Below are positions 25,294 to 32,357 of a stretch of DNA of 43,748 nucleotides, piece after piece. A program made the position numbers and the translations under genes. The notes under the pieces were generated by a model that was given only the letters and a program-made list of their open reading frames with translations, did not search any database and was not told the DNA's origin. The DNA is taken from assembly GCA_900547945.1 (NCBI GenBank), contig URIT01000009.1, positions 1-43,748 on the forward strand, written 5' to 3'. This DNA is from an uncultured bacterium. Lineage in GTDB: Bacteria > Verrucomicrobiota > Kiritimatiellia > RFP12 > UBA1067. Numbering within the stretch: position 1 is the first letter of the stretch; each line of letters opens with the position of its first letter.

Positions 25294-27363
25294 ATGAAAC
25301 TTGAGACCATGCTGGCGGGATGCGTCGTGGCGGGAAGCCTCTTCGCGAACGGAACGGACATCAGTGCAAACACCGGGAACGCCGCCGTCCCCGGCGTGCG
25401 CGTGGAGTCGTGCGCCCCCCGGGTGGTGGTCTATCCGGAATACCCGGCGGCGATTGCGCGCGACGCGGCGTACGCGGTGCAGGTGGAGCAGGAGGGCGTG
25501 CGGCGTCCGCTCGTCGTCTACAACCACTGCGAGAAGTCGATCCTCGCGGGCCGGACGCACGGCGGAGACGTGAACCGGCGCTTCTGCGAGTTCGCCTTCT
25601 CCGGCGCGCCCGTGCGCGTGGACATCCGCGTTTCGCGCGACGTGTCGTCCTACAAGGTCTTCCCTGCCCGGCATCGCCTGAAGAGCGCGTTCCAGGACGG
25701 CGTGGTCTCCGTGTGGCTGGACCGCCCCGTCTACTTCGGCATCCAGCTCAACGATTCCGACAAGACGATCCTCTCCGTCTTCGCGGACGCGCCCGAGAAG
25801 GCGGACGAAATCCCGCAGAAGGGCGCGCCGGGTGTCCTCTACGTCGAGGGCTGGGTCGACGCGCCGGGCGCGGACGGCTTCCTCGAAACGCCGAAGGACC
25901 TGAAGGAGATCTACCTCGCGCCGGGCGCCGTCCTGAACGCGCGCCTCAAGATCGTGGCGAAGGGCCTCAGGATGCACGGACGCGGCATGGTGCTCGACCC
26001 GCTCAGCGACATCTTCCGCTACGACCAGACGCAGAACACCGCGCGTGGCGTCATCCGCGTCGCCGCGCCGGACGTCACGCTCGACGGCTTCAAGGTCATC
26101 GACGCGCGCACCTTCAACCTCATGAGCTGGGCGCCGAACACGACATTCCGCAACGTGAAGCTGCTCGCCTCGATGATGTGCTCGGACGGCTTTACGAACG
26201 GGCACCGCGGCTTCCGGGCCGAGAACTGTTGGCTCTACGTGGGCGACAACGCGCTCGTCGTGAGCGGCGTGACGGGCGCCGTCTACCGCGACATCGCGAT
26301 CGGCACCTCCTGCGCCGCGATCTTCCCGCAGGGGGACAACGCCGCCGTCACGATGGAGAACATCGACGTCTTCCGTGCGGACGACGGGCTCATCAACAAC
26401 TGGCACAACGAGACGCTTCGCCGTAACAACAAATGGAGCGAGATGAACGCCGGCAAGGCGCACAAGGAGAAGGATCCGCAGGACCTGCGCCACCTCGCCC
26501 ACGAGTTCTTCTTCCGCAACCTCTCCGCCGTGGACTGCACGCTCTTTTCGCACTTCTTCAGCGGGCACAACATGGGAACGCTGCCCAAGACGTTCGCCTT
26601 CGACGGCTGTTCCGTGCCCGGCTCGACGGGCCGCAGCGACTGGCGCGCGATCGGGAAGACGGACGGCGTGGCGATCGACACGCGCAACGACCCGAAGCGG
26701 TGGCTCGTCACGGACAACTACGCGCTCACGTTCACGAACCTCTGGATCGGCGGCGTGCGGTCAACCTTCCCCGCCTCCGCGTTCAACAACCCGACGAACG
26801 TGGCGGTCGCCTACGCGACGACCGACGCGCCGCCGGAGGTGCCGCTTGCGGCCGACCGACACGTTGTCACCTGGAAGGCGCCGGTGCGTCCTCGCCCCGC
26901 CGTGGACCTGCACGCGAACCTCGTCGCCGAGGCGCCGAAGACGAAGAGCGTGTGGCAGCGCGTGCCGTCCTGGCTCGTCAAGCTGGAGGCGACGCACCGC
27001 GACGAGGCGGGGCGGGTGATCTACCGTCTTGTTCAGTGCGAGAAATCGGCCGGGATGCAGGCCGTCGTGACGGACGGCTTCCTCGCGCGCGGAAACGGGC
27101 GCTGGACCGTCGCCTTCGACCTCCGCGCCCGCAGCGAGAACCCGTTCTCCCTCCGTGTTCAGCTGATCTCGAACGAAAAGACGTTCGAACGGAAAATCCC
27201 CGTGCTGGCGGCGGCAGCGGCCGAGCTGACGCCCTGGAAGCGCTACGAGGTCACATTCGACACGGACTTCGATCCGGTCGTCACCGACCTCGTGGCCGTC
27301 TCGCTCACCGCGACCGACACGGCGGACGAGATCGCCTTCCGCAACCTCTCCTTCTCGCGCTGA
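25294..27363 (+). CDS. Secreted beta-helix glycosidase-like protein (GH49/dextranase-like)
   Basis: 689 residues, signal peptide MKLETMLAGCVVAGSLFANG. Residues 35-190 resemble the N-terminal beta-sandwich of dextranase/isopullulanase proteins (VVVYPEYPAAIARDAAYAVQVEQEG, FEFAFSGAPVRVDIRVSR-like and FGIQLNDSDKTILSVFADAPE). Residues 205-520 form a right-handed beta-helix, opening with KEIYLAPGAVLNARLKIVAKGLRMHGRGMV and carrying Asp-rich turns (SDGF, GDNAL, RADDGLINNWHNE). Residues 560-689 are a carbohydrate-binding-like beta-sandwich ending in LSFSR. The Asp residues in SDGF and ADDGL are candidate catalytic acids. A GH49-like or other polysaccharide-cleaving activity is likely; the substrate is unknown. 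The stop is 14 bases from the stop of the convergent nuclease gene. Confidence 0.7.
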   Translation: MKLETMLAGCVVAGSLFANGTDISANTGNAAVPGVRVESCAPRVVVYPEYPAAIARDAAYAVQVEQEGVRRPLVVYNHCEKSILAGRTHGGDVNRRFCEFAFSGAPVRVDIRVSRDVSSYKVFPARHRLKSAFQDGVVSVWLDRPVYFGIQLNDSDKTILSVFADAPEKADEIPQKGAPGVLYVEGWVDAPGADGFLETPKDLKEIYLAPGAVLNARLKIVAKGLRMHGRGMVLDPLSDIFRYDQTQNTARGVIRVAAPDVTLDGFKVIDARTFNLMSWAPNTTFRNVKLLASMMCSDGFTNGHRGFRAENCWLYVGDNALVVSGVTGAVYRDIAIGTSCAAIFPQGDNAAVTMENIDVFRADDGLINNWHNETLRRNNKWSEMNAGKAHKEKDPQDLRHLAHEFFFRNLSAVDCTLFSHFFSGHNMGTLPKTFAFDGCSVPGSTGRSDWRAIGKTDGVAIDTRNDPKRWLVTDNYALTFTNLWIGGVRSTFPASAFNNPTNVAVAYATTDAPPEVPLAADRHVVTWKAPVRPRPAVDLHANLVAEAPKTKSVWQRVPSWLVKLEATHRDEAGRVIYRLVQCEKSAGMQAVVTDGFLARGNGRWTVAFDLRARSENPFSLRVQLISNEKTFERKIPVLAAAAAELTPWKRYEVTFDTDFDPVVTDLVAVSLTATDTADEIAFRNLSFSR

Positions 27364-27380
27364 GCGCCCGTCGCCGCTCA
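27361..27380. other. Inverted repeat at convergent gene ends
   Basis: TGAGCG (27361-27366) and CGCTCA (27375-27380) pair across the 14-base gap between two convergent genes. The arms contain both stop codons. There is no T run, so it is at best a weak bidirectional terminator. Confidence 0.35.
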
Positions 27381-28430
27381 GCCCAGCCGGACGAGGATGA
27401 GCTTGAGCAGGTCGAGGGCGCGGATGGGCCAGAGGCGGGTGGGGACGTCGGCTTCGAGCGAGGTCTGCAGGCTCTTCTGCATGTTGGGGAAGAAGTCGAG
27501 GCCGGTGAGGCGTTCGATCTCGTCCACCGAGACGATGCTGCGTGAGGGGAAGTCCCAGCGTCCGGCGGTCTGGTCCATCAGGACGGCGAGGACGCGCACG
27601 CTGTCCTCGGTCTGGGAGGCGATGACCATGTAGTACTTCTCGGGGACGTCGATGGCGCTCTTGCCGAGTTTCCTGCGCTGGGCGGCGTGGGTGGGGGGGA
27701 CGGTGCCGACGATGACCCAGATCTCGCCGTACTTGGCGGTCCAGAGGTCCGCGATGCGCTGCTCCATCTCGCGCCAGGGGCCACGGTTGAGGGCGGGGCG
27801 CTGGGGGGCGATGTTCGTCATCTGGAAGGTCCGGCGCTGGGCGTCGGGGCCGAAGCGGGTGGCGATGGCGTGGTTGGGGACCATGTGACCGCGATCATAG
27901 CCGGAGCGTTCGTAGTCGCGCGGGGCGGGCGAGGAGGCGACGCTGCGGTCCTTCTGGAAGCCCGGGCGGCGGCCCGCCACGTGGGGGGCGTCACGCGGGA
28001 CGTGGTAGGCGGCCCAGACGGGGCGTCGGAGGGAGGGGGACCAGCCGATGCGGAAGTCCCCCCGGTCGAGCACGACGAGGTCGGCGGGGGCGGGGGCGCC
28101 GGTGCGGACGGGATCGCCCGCGAAGGTCACCATGCCCGTGGGGGGCGGGTCGTCGGGGGTGTTGACGGCATCGCGTCCCGTCCAGCCCAGGGCGTCCGTG
28201 AAGAACGCCGCGCGGTCGCCGAAGTACTCCAGCGGCGCCGTGAGCGCACAGCGGCGGGCGGCGAGCCAGTCGGCGGGGTGGTGGACGTAGATGTCGCCCA
28301 CGATGCTGAGGGCAAGCCAGGCGAGCAGGAGTGCGCCCGAGGAGAGGCGGGCCCAGAGGCGCAGACGGCGGCGGAGGCCCGCCGCCTGGGGTTTCTTCTT
28401 GGAGGGCTTCTTCTTGGAGGGGGCTTTCAT
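27378..28430 (-). CDS. DNA/RNA non-specific endonuclease (NUC1/EndA family), membrane-anchored
   Basis: 350 residues. The basic N-terminus (MKAPSKKKPSKKKPQ) precedes one hydrophobic segment at about 32-46 (GALLLAWLALSIVG), so the enzyme is exported or tethered outside the membrane. The catalytic core has DRGHMVPNHA with catalytic His182, followed by TFQMTNIAPQRPALNRGPW, which holds the Asn that binds Mg (N215 region), and WVIVGTVPP. Such nucleases digest DNA and RNA for uptake or nutrition. The start ATG overlaps the stop of the upstream glycosyltransferase-like gene (ATGA), so the two are translated together. The C-terminal 60 residues (ERLTGLDFFPNMQKSLQTSLEA) match the family. Confidence 0.9.
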   Translation of the reverse strand: MKAPSKKKPSKKKPQAAGLRRRLRLWARLSSGALLLAWLALSIVGDIYVHHPADWLAARRCALTAPLEYFGDRAAFFTDALGWTGRDAVNTPDDPPPTGMVTFAGDPVRTGAPAPADLVVLDRGDFRIGWSPSLRRPVWAAYHVPRDAPHVAGRRPGFQKDRSVASSPAPRDYERSGYDRGHMVPNHAIATRFGPDAQRRTFQMTNIAPQRPALNRGPWREMEQRIADLWTAKYGEIWVIVGTVPPTHAAQRRKLGKSAIDVPEKYYMVIASQTEDSVRVLAVLMDQTAGRWDFPSRSIVSVDEIERLTGLDFFPNMQKSLQTSLEADVPTRLWPIRALDLLKLILVRLG

Positions 28431-29086
28431 GCTTCGGGTCTCCTGGGTCTCAGGACGTAGTCGTAGACATGGCGGATGGCCGTGGCGAACTCGCCGTAGG
28501 TGAACGATTCCGGGGCGAAGTCCGCATGGGGGTCGGGAATGATGGAGACGCGCGCCTTGGGGATCTTTCCCCCGAAGCGCGCGAGGGTGGCCTCGTCGGG
28601 CAGGATGATGGCGGCGGCGTGGCGCAGGGCGCCCCGTTCGAGGCTGCGGGCGAGGGCGGAGCGCGGGCCCTTGAAGAAGCCGGGGGAGGAGAGCGGCCTG
28701 TGGATCTCCGCCACATAGGGGTAGGTGCGCACGGTGACGCGGTCGAGGGCGCGGACGACGAGCGCGCCGTCGTTGAAGCCGTGCAGGACGTCGTAGGCGC
28801 GGCGGGAGACGAGCGAGTAGCAGCGGAGGAAGAGGACGAAGGCCGCGAGGAGGCGGCGCAGGGAGGGGCGCGCCGGGAGGTCGCCGCAGAAGGGGATGTG
28901 CGGGGCGGTGAAGACGCGGGCACCGGTGGGGAGGGAGGCCGTGAAGAGCGGGGAGAGGCGGGGCACGAGGACGTCCACGGCACAACCCTCCTTGAGGAGG
29001 GCGGCGATGGTGTCCTGGATGCGCAGAATCTCCGGCGCGTCGACGTGGACGCGGGTTGAGGCGACGATCAAGACGGCCGAAGGCAT
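28427..29086 (-). CDS. Half-size glycosyltransferase-4-like protein
   Basis: 219 residues. The N-terminal region has the GT-B donor-side look of GT4 family members: VLIVASTRVHVDAPEILRIQDTIAALLKEGCAVDVLVPRL, VLHGFNDGALVVRAL, PYVAEIHRP, and HAAAIILPDEATLARFGGKIPKARVSIIPDPH. A full GT4 enzyme has about 370-400 residues, with a second Rossmann domain carrying the E-x7-E motif; here the protein ends about 30 residues after IIPDPH with FTYGEFATAIRHVYDYVL, which looks like the end of a C-terminal domain. Either an internal deletion removed the second domain or this is a stand-alone half. Catalysis is doubtful. It lies between a zinc-ribbon gene and the nuclease. Confidence 0.65.
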   Translation of the reverse strand: MPSAVLIVASTRVHVDAPEILRIQDTIAALLKEGCAVDVLVPRLSPLFTASLPTGARVFTAPHIPFCGDLPARPSLRRLLAAFVLFLRCYSLVSRRAYDVLHGFNDGALVVRALDRVTVRTYPYVAEIHRPLSSPGFFKGPRSALARSLERGALRHAAAIILPDEATLARFGGKIPKARVSIIPDPHADFAPESFTYGEFATAIRHVYDYVLRPRRPEA

Positions 29087-29096
29087 GGAACCGGAC

Positions 29097-29312
29097 TCAG
29101 ATGTCCCCCAGTTCGATGCGGATCGTGCGGGACTTCATTGCGTCCAGCTGCGCCTGCGTGGCGGTGGAGGCCGTTGCGGCGGGCGCCGCCACGACGAACC
29201 GTGCGCCGCAGGACGGGCACTCGACCGTCTGCCCGATCTTGTCGCGGGGCACCTCCAGCTCCTGGCGGCAGGAGGCGCACACGAAGGACACGAAGTTGTT
29301 TTCGTCTGCCAT
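29097..29312 (-). CDS. Small zinc-ribbon protein, 71 aa
   Basis: 71 residues. CASC (12-15) and CPSC (32-35) are two zinc knuckles 16 residues apart, in the pattern 'F-x-C-x-x-C-x-x-x-L-x-V-P...G-x-x-x-x-C-P-x-C-G', a common bacterial zinc-ribbon module. A low-complexity Ala/Thr tail and a helical end (AQLDAMKSRTIRIELGDI) follow. The ATG at 29312 is preceded by GGAG at 6 bases; a longer frame from 29372 has no support. It heads the minus-strand operon with the half glycosyltransferase (10-base gap) and the nuclease. Function is unknown; such modules often bind nucleic acid or proteins. Confidence 0.75.
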   Translation of the reverse strand: MADENNFVSFVCASCRQELEVPRDKIGQTVECPSCGARFVVAAPAATASTATQAQLDAMKSRTIRIELGDI

Positions 29313-29373
29313 AGTCGACTCCGAAGGAAGATTCGATGAACACGGTCTCCGCGAGGCGGAAACGGAAAGCACC

Positions 29374-29403
29374 TAGAGTACTCTAAACCGGCCTGGAATG
29401 CAA
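29374..29403 (-). promoter_or_regulatory. Promoter of the zinc-ribbon/nuclease operon, with palindrome over the -10
   Basis: On the minus strand: TTGCAT (29403-29398), a 17-base spacer and TACTCT (29380-29375). A perfect 12-bp palindrome, TAGAGTACTCTA (29374-29385), covers the -10 and is a candidate repressor site. The leader is about 55 bases. Confidence 0.55.
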
Positions 29404-29408
29404 GTGCG

Positions 29409-30488
29409 TTATGTATTGAACGGCGAGGCGCGCTTGATGAGCTGGAGATAGCGGATCGTCTCCACGACGTCGTCGAGCGGCACCGGGAAGGGCGCGGCCG
29501 TGCGGATCGTGCTGTAGAGCGTGCGCCAGAAGGCGACGGCCCCCGGGGCGGTTTCACCTGCAGGACCCACGGGGGCGTCGACGACGGGAAGCGCCTCGTG
29601 CATGTCGGCGAGGGGGGGCGTGCGGACGCTGGAACGGCGGCGCGTGAACTTGAAGTCGGGGTCGAGGACGTGGAGCGTGCCCGTCGTGGCGCCGGGGAGG
29701 ACGGAGAAGGAGCCGCGGGTGCCGCGCACGGTGAAGGACGGCTCGAAGGGCGGCAGGTGGCCGCCGCAGATCTCGATGTCGACGGAGACGGCGCCGCGCG
29801 ATTTGAGGACGATGTGCGCGAAGTCCTCTGCGTCCCCGAGGGAAACGAGGCGTTTGAGCTCGCTCCAGAGCTGCGCGGGCTGCGCGCGCATGAGCGTGAC
29901 GGCCTGCAGGAGGGCGTCCTGCCCCCGGTACCACGCGCAGCCGCCGAGGCAGCGCTTCACGCTCTGCCAGTCGTCGCGCCGCACGTAGTCCTGCACGCGC
30001 ACGCGCACCTCGAAGATCTCGCCGAGCCGTGCGTCATCGAGGACGGACAGCGCAAGGCGGAAGTCGGGCGCGAAGAGGCCCGGGGTGTAGGGGTAGAGCT
30101 TGTGGCGCGCCTTGACGGAGGCGGCCTGGAGCACCTTCGCGTCGTCGTGCGAGGTCGTGAGCGGCGCCTCGACCACGGTCCAGCGTTCGCGGCGCAGGGA
30201 GGAGAGGGCGGTGGAAAAGTGGTCGGCCGTGGGGAAAGTGACGAGTACAAGGTCGATTTCGGGGTCGTCGAGCATGTCCTCCACCCGACGGTAGGTGTGG
30301 ACGTCGGGATAGTCCTTCTCGACGATGTCGCGCCGTTCCTTCACGAGGTCGCACACCGCCATGACCTGATAGAGACCGGGCAGGGCCTTGAACGCGGGAA
30401 TGTGGTCGAAGAGCGCGGCCCGCCCGAGCCCCGCGATTCCGACGCGGACGGGCGGGCGCTGCGCGCCGAGGACGTTCTCTACTGACAT
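29409..30488 (-). CDS. Gfo/Idh/MocA-family oxidoreductase-like protein lacking the EKP lysine
   Basis: 359 residues from ATG 30488 (GGAGA 6 bases upstream); ATG 30500 is an alternative. The N-terminal Rossmann fold reads VRVGIAGLGRAALFDHIPAF, with VMAVCDLVKERRD after strand two and VLVTFPTADH at the Thr/Pro position, as expected for NAD(P) binding. The C-terminal domain (GEIFEVRVRVQDYVRRDDWQ...) matches the family. The catalytic E-K-P motif is EAP here (107-109), so the proton-relay lysine is missing. The enzyme may still bind NAD(P) and sugar, or use another base. It is divergent from nadB and has a near-consensus sigma-70 promoter. Confidence 0.85.
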   Translation of the reverse strand: MSVENVLGAQRPPVRVGIAGLGRAALFDHIPAFKALPGLYQVMAVCDLVKERRDIVEKDYPDVHTYRRVEDMLDDPEIDLVLVTFPTADHFSTALSSLRRERWTVVEAPLTTSHDDAKVLQAASVKARHKLYPYTPGLFAPDFRLALSVLDDARLGEIFEVRVRVQDYVRRDDWQSVKRCLGGCAWYRGQDALLQAVTLMRAQPAQLWSELKRLVSLGDAEDFAHIVLKSRGAVSVDIEICGGHLPPFEPSFTVRGTRGSFSVLPGATTGTLHVLDPDFKFTRRRSSVRTPPLADMHEALPVVDAPVGPAGETAPGAVAFWRTLYSTIRTAAPFPVPLDDVVETIRYLQLIKRASPFNT

Positions 30489-30534
30489 GGGCGTCTCCAT
30501 TTCAAAGTTACGGCAATTTCGTTGAACAGGAGGG

Positions 30535-30563
30535 ATTCTACCGAAACATTCCGCGTCTGTCAA
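30535..30563 (-). promoter_or_regulatory. Near-consensus sigma-70 promoter of the Gfo/Idh-like gene
   Basis: Minus strand: TTGACA (30563-30558), a 17-base spacer and TAGAAT (30540-30535). This is the best classical promoter in the window. Its -35 overlaps the region where the divergent nadB promoter would have its own -35. Confidence 0.85.
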
Positions 30564-30573
30564 GCAACGGGTG

Positions 30574-30582
30574 TGGTATACT
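30574..30582 (+). promoter_or_regulatory. nadB promoter, extended -10 (TGGTATACT)
   Basis: TG-G-TATACT lies 42 bases before the nadB ATG at 30625. It is in divergent arrangement with the Gfo/Idh promoter only about 10 bases away. Confidence 0.55.
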
Positions 30583-30624
30583 AATGCCCGCAAACGCACC
30601 TGTCACTCAAAGGAACATACGGAC

Positions 30625-32223
30625 ATGCGCATCGTAGACTGCGACTACTTCGTCGTCGGCTCGGGAATGAGCGGACTCATCACGGCCCTCCACCTGGCCT
30701 CCGCCGGCCGGGTCGTCCTCGTCACCAAGGAGAGGCTGGCGGACTGCAACTCGAATTTCGCCCAGGGCGGCATCTGCTGCGTGGCGGATCCCGCCGACAC
30801 GTTCGAGAACCATGTTGCGGACACCCTCGTCGCGGGCGCCGGCCTCTGCGACGAGCCGGTCGTGCGGCGCATCGTCTCCGAGGCCCCCGCCGCCATCCAG
30901 GACCTCATCGACTGCGGCGTGAAGTTCAACCGCAAGGAGGACGGCACCTGGGACCTCGGCCGCGAAGGCGGCCACTCCATGCGCCGCATCTTCCACGCGG
31001 GCGACATCACCGGCCAGAAGTGCGAGGCCGCGATGATCCGCACGCTGCGGAAGCATCCCGTCCTCGACGTGCGCGAGCAGACGATCGTGATCGACCTCAT
31101 CGTCACGCGGCGCATCGGCGTGAAGGGCCCCAACCGCTGTGTGGGCGCGTACGTGCTCGACAAGACGGCGAACGAGATCTACGCCGTGCGTGCCCCGAAC
31201 ACGATCCTCGCGACGGGCGGCTGCGGCAAGGTCTACCTCTATACCTGCAATCCCGACGTCGCGACGGGCGACGGCGTGGCCCTCGCCTGGCGCGCGGGCG
31301 CGAAGATCGCGAACATGGAGTTCATCCAGTTCCACCCCACCTGCCTCTACCACCCGAAGGCCAAGCGCTTCCTCATCAGCGAGGCCGTGCGCGGCGAAGG
31401 GGCGGTGCTCGTGGACCGGAAGGGGCATCCGTTCATGCAGAAGTACGACGCGCGCGGCTCGCTCGCGCCGCGCGACATCGTGGCGCGCGCGATCGACAGC
31501 GAGATGAAGCGCACGGGCGACCCCTACTGCTGCCTCGACATCCGCAAGAAGGGGCGCGCGTTCCTGGAGAAGCGCTTCCCCAACATCTACCACAAGTGCC
31601 TGGAGTTCGGCATCGACATGTCGAAGGACCTCATCCCCATCGTCCCCGCCGCCCACTACTGCTGTGGCGGCGTGCAGGCGACGGTGGACGGGCGCACCTC
31701 CGTGCCGGGCCTTTCGGCCGTGGGCGAGACGGCCTGCACGGGTCTCCACGGCGCGAACCGCCTCGCCTCCAATTCGCTTCTGGAGGCGCTTGTCACCGCC
31801 CGCCTCACGGCGCGCCGCCTCACGGCCCACCCCGAGAAGATGCCGGAGAAGGTGGCGATCCCCGCCTGGCACATCGGCCGCGCCGTGGAGCCGGACGAGG
31901 CCGTGCTCGTCGCGCACATGTGGGACGAAATCCGCCGCCTGATGTGGGACTACGTCTCGATCGTCCGCACGAACAAGCGCCTCGCCCGCGCCGCGCACCG
32001 CCTGAAAACCCTGCGCAAGGAGATCCGCGAATACTACTTCGACTACCTCGTCACGCCGGACACGCTGGAGCTGCGGAACCTCGCGCTCTGCGCCGAGCTG
32101 ATCGTCCGGAGCGCCCAGAAGCGCCACGAGAGCCGCGGCCTCCACTACACGCTCGACTATCCGCTCAAGTCCGCCCACCCCCACGCCACCGTCCTGCCCG
32201 GCTTCCCCGTGAAGCCGGCGTGA
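30625..32223 (+). CDS. nadB: L-aspartate oxidase
   Basis: 532 residues, normal length. It oxidises L-aspartate to iminoaspartate, the first step of de novo NAD synthesis, using fumarate or another acceptor in anaerobes. The FAD-binding loop is DYFVVGSGMSGLITALHLAS. Conserved blocks of the succinate dehydrogenase/NadB family follow: CNSNFAQGGI, GREGGHSMRRIFHAGDITG, ILATGGCGKVYLYTCNPDVATGDGVALAWRAGA, FIQFHPTCLY, RGEGAVLVDRKGHPFM and HYCCGGVQATVDGRTSVPGLSAVGE. The helical C-terminal domain is present. The ATG at 30625 is preceded by AAAGGA at 11 bases; the frame is open further upstream without support. nadA and nadC are not adjacent. Confidence 0.95.
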   Translation: MRIVDCDYFVVGSGMSGLITALHLASAGRVVLVTKERLADCNSNFAQGGICCVADPADTFENHVADTLVAGAGLCDEPVVRRIVSEAPAAIQDLIDCGVKFNRKEDGTWDLGREGGHSMRRIFHAGDITGQKCEAAMIRTLRKHPVLDVREQTIVIDLIVTRRIGVKGPNRCVGAYVLDKTANEIYAVRAPNTILATGGCGKVYLYTCNPDVATGDGVALAWRAGAKIANMEFIQFHPTCLYHPKAKRFLISEAVRGEGAVLVDRKGHPFMQKYDARGSLAPRDIVARAIDSEMKRTGDPYCCLDIRKKGRAFLEKRFPNIYHKCLEFGIDMSKDLIPIVPAAHYCCGGVQATVDGRTSVPGLSAVGETACTGLHGANRLASNSLLEALVTARLTARRLTAHPEKMPEKVAIPAWHIGRAVEPDEAVLVAHMWDEIRRLMWDYVSIVRTNKRLARAAHRLKTLRKEIREYYFDYLVTPDTLELRNLALCAELIVRSAQKRHESRGLHYTLDYPLKSAHPHATVLPGFPVKPA

Positions 32224-32251
32224 GACCCCCCGTTTTCCGCGCTTTTCGCGC

Positions 32252-32281
32252 TTGACGGCTTCCCGTCGCGTGGGGTACACT
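32252..32281 (+). promoter_or_regulatory. Promoter of the 1149-aa secreted protein gene
   Basis: TTGACG (32252-32257), an 18-base spacer and TACACT (32276-32281). Transcription should begin near 32288, leaving a leader of about 70 bases with a GAGGAGC ribosome-binding region just before the ATG at 32358. Confidence 0.65.
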
Positions 32282-32357
32282 GTGTGCGCAATGGGGACGC
32301 CTTTCGGCGGCGGGCCGCAAGGCGAAGTTGACGAGGGCAGAAAGTGAGGAGCGCAGC

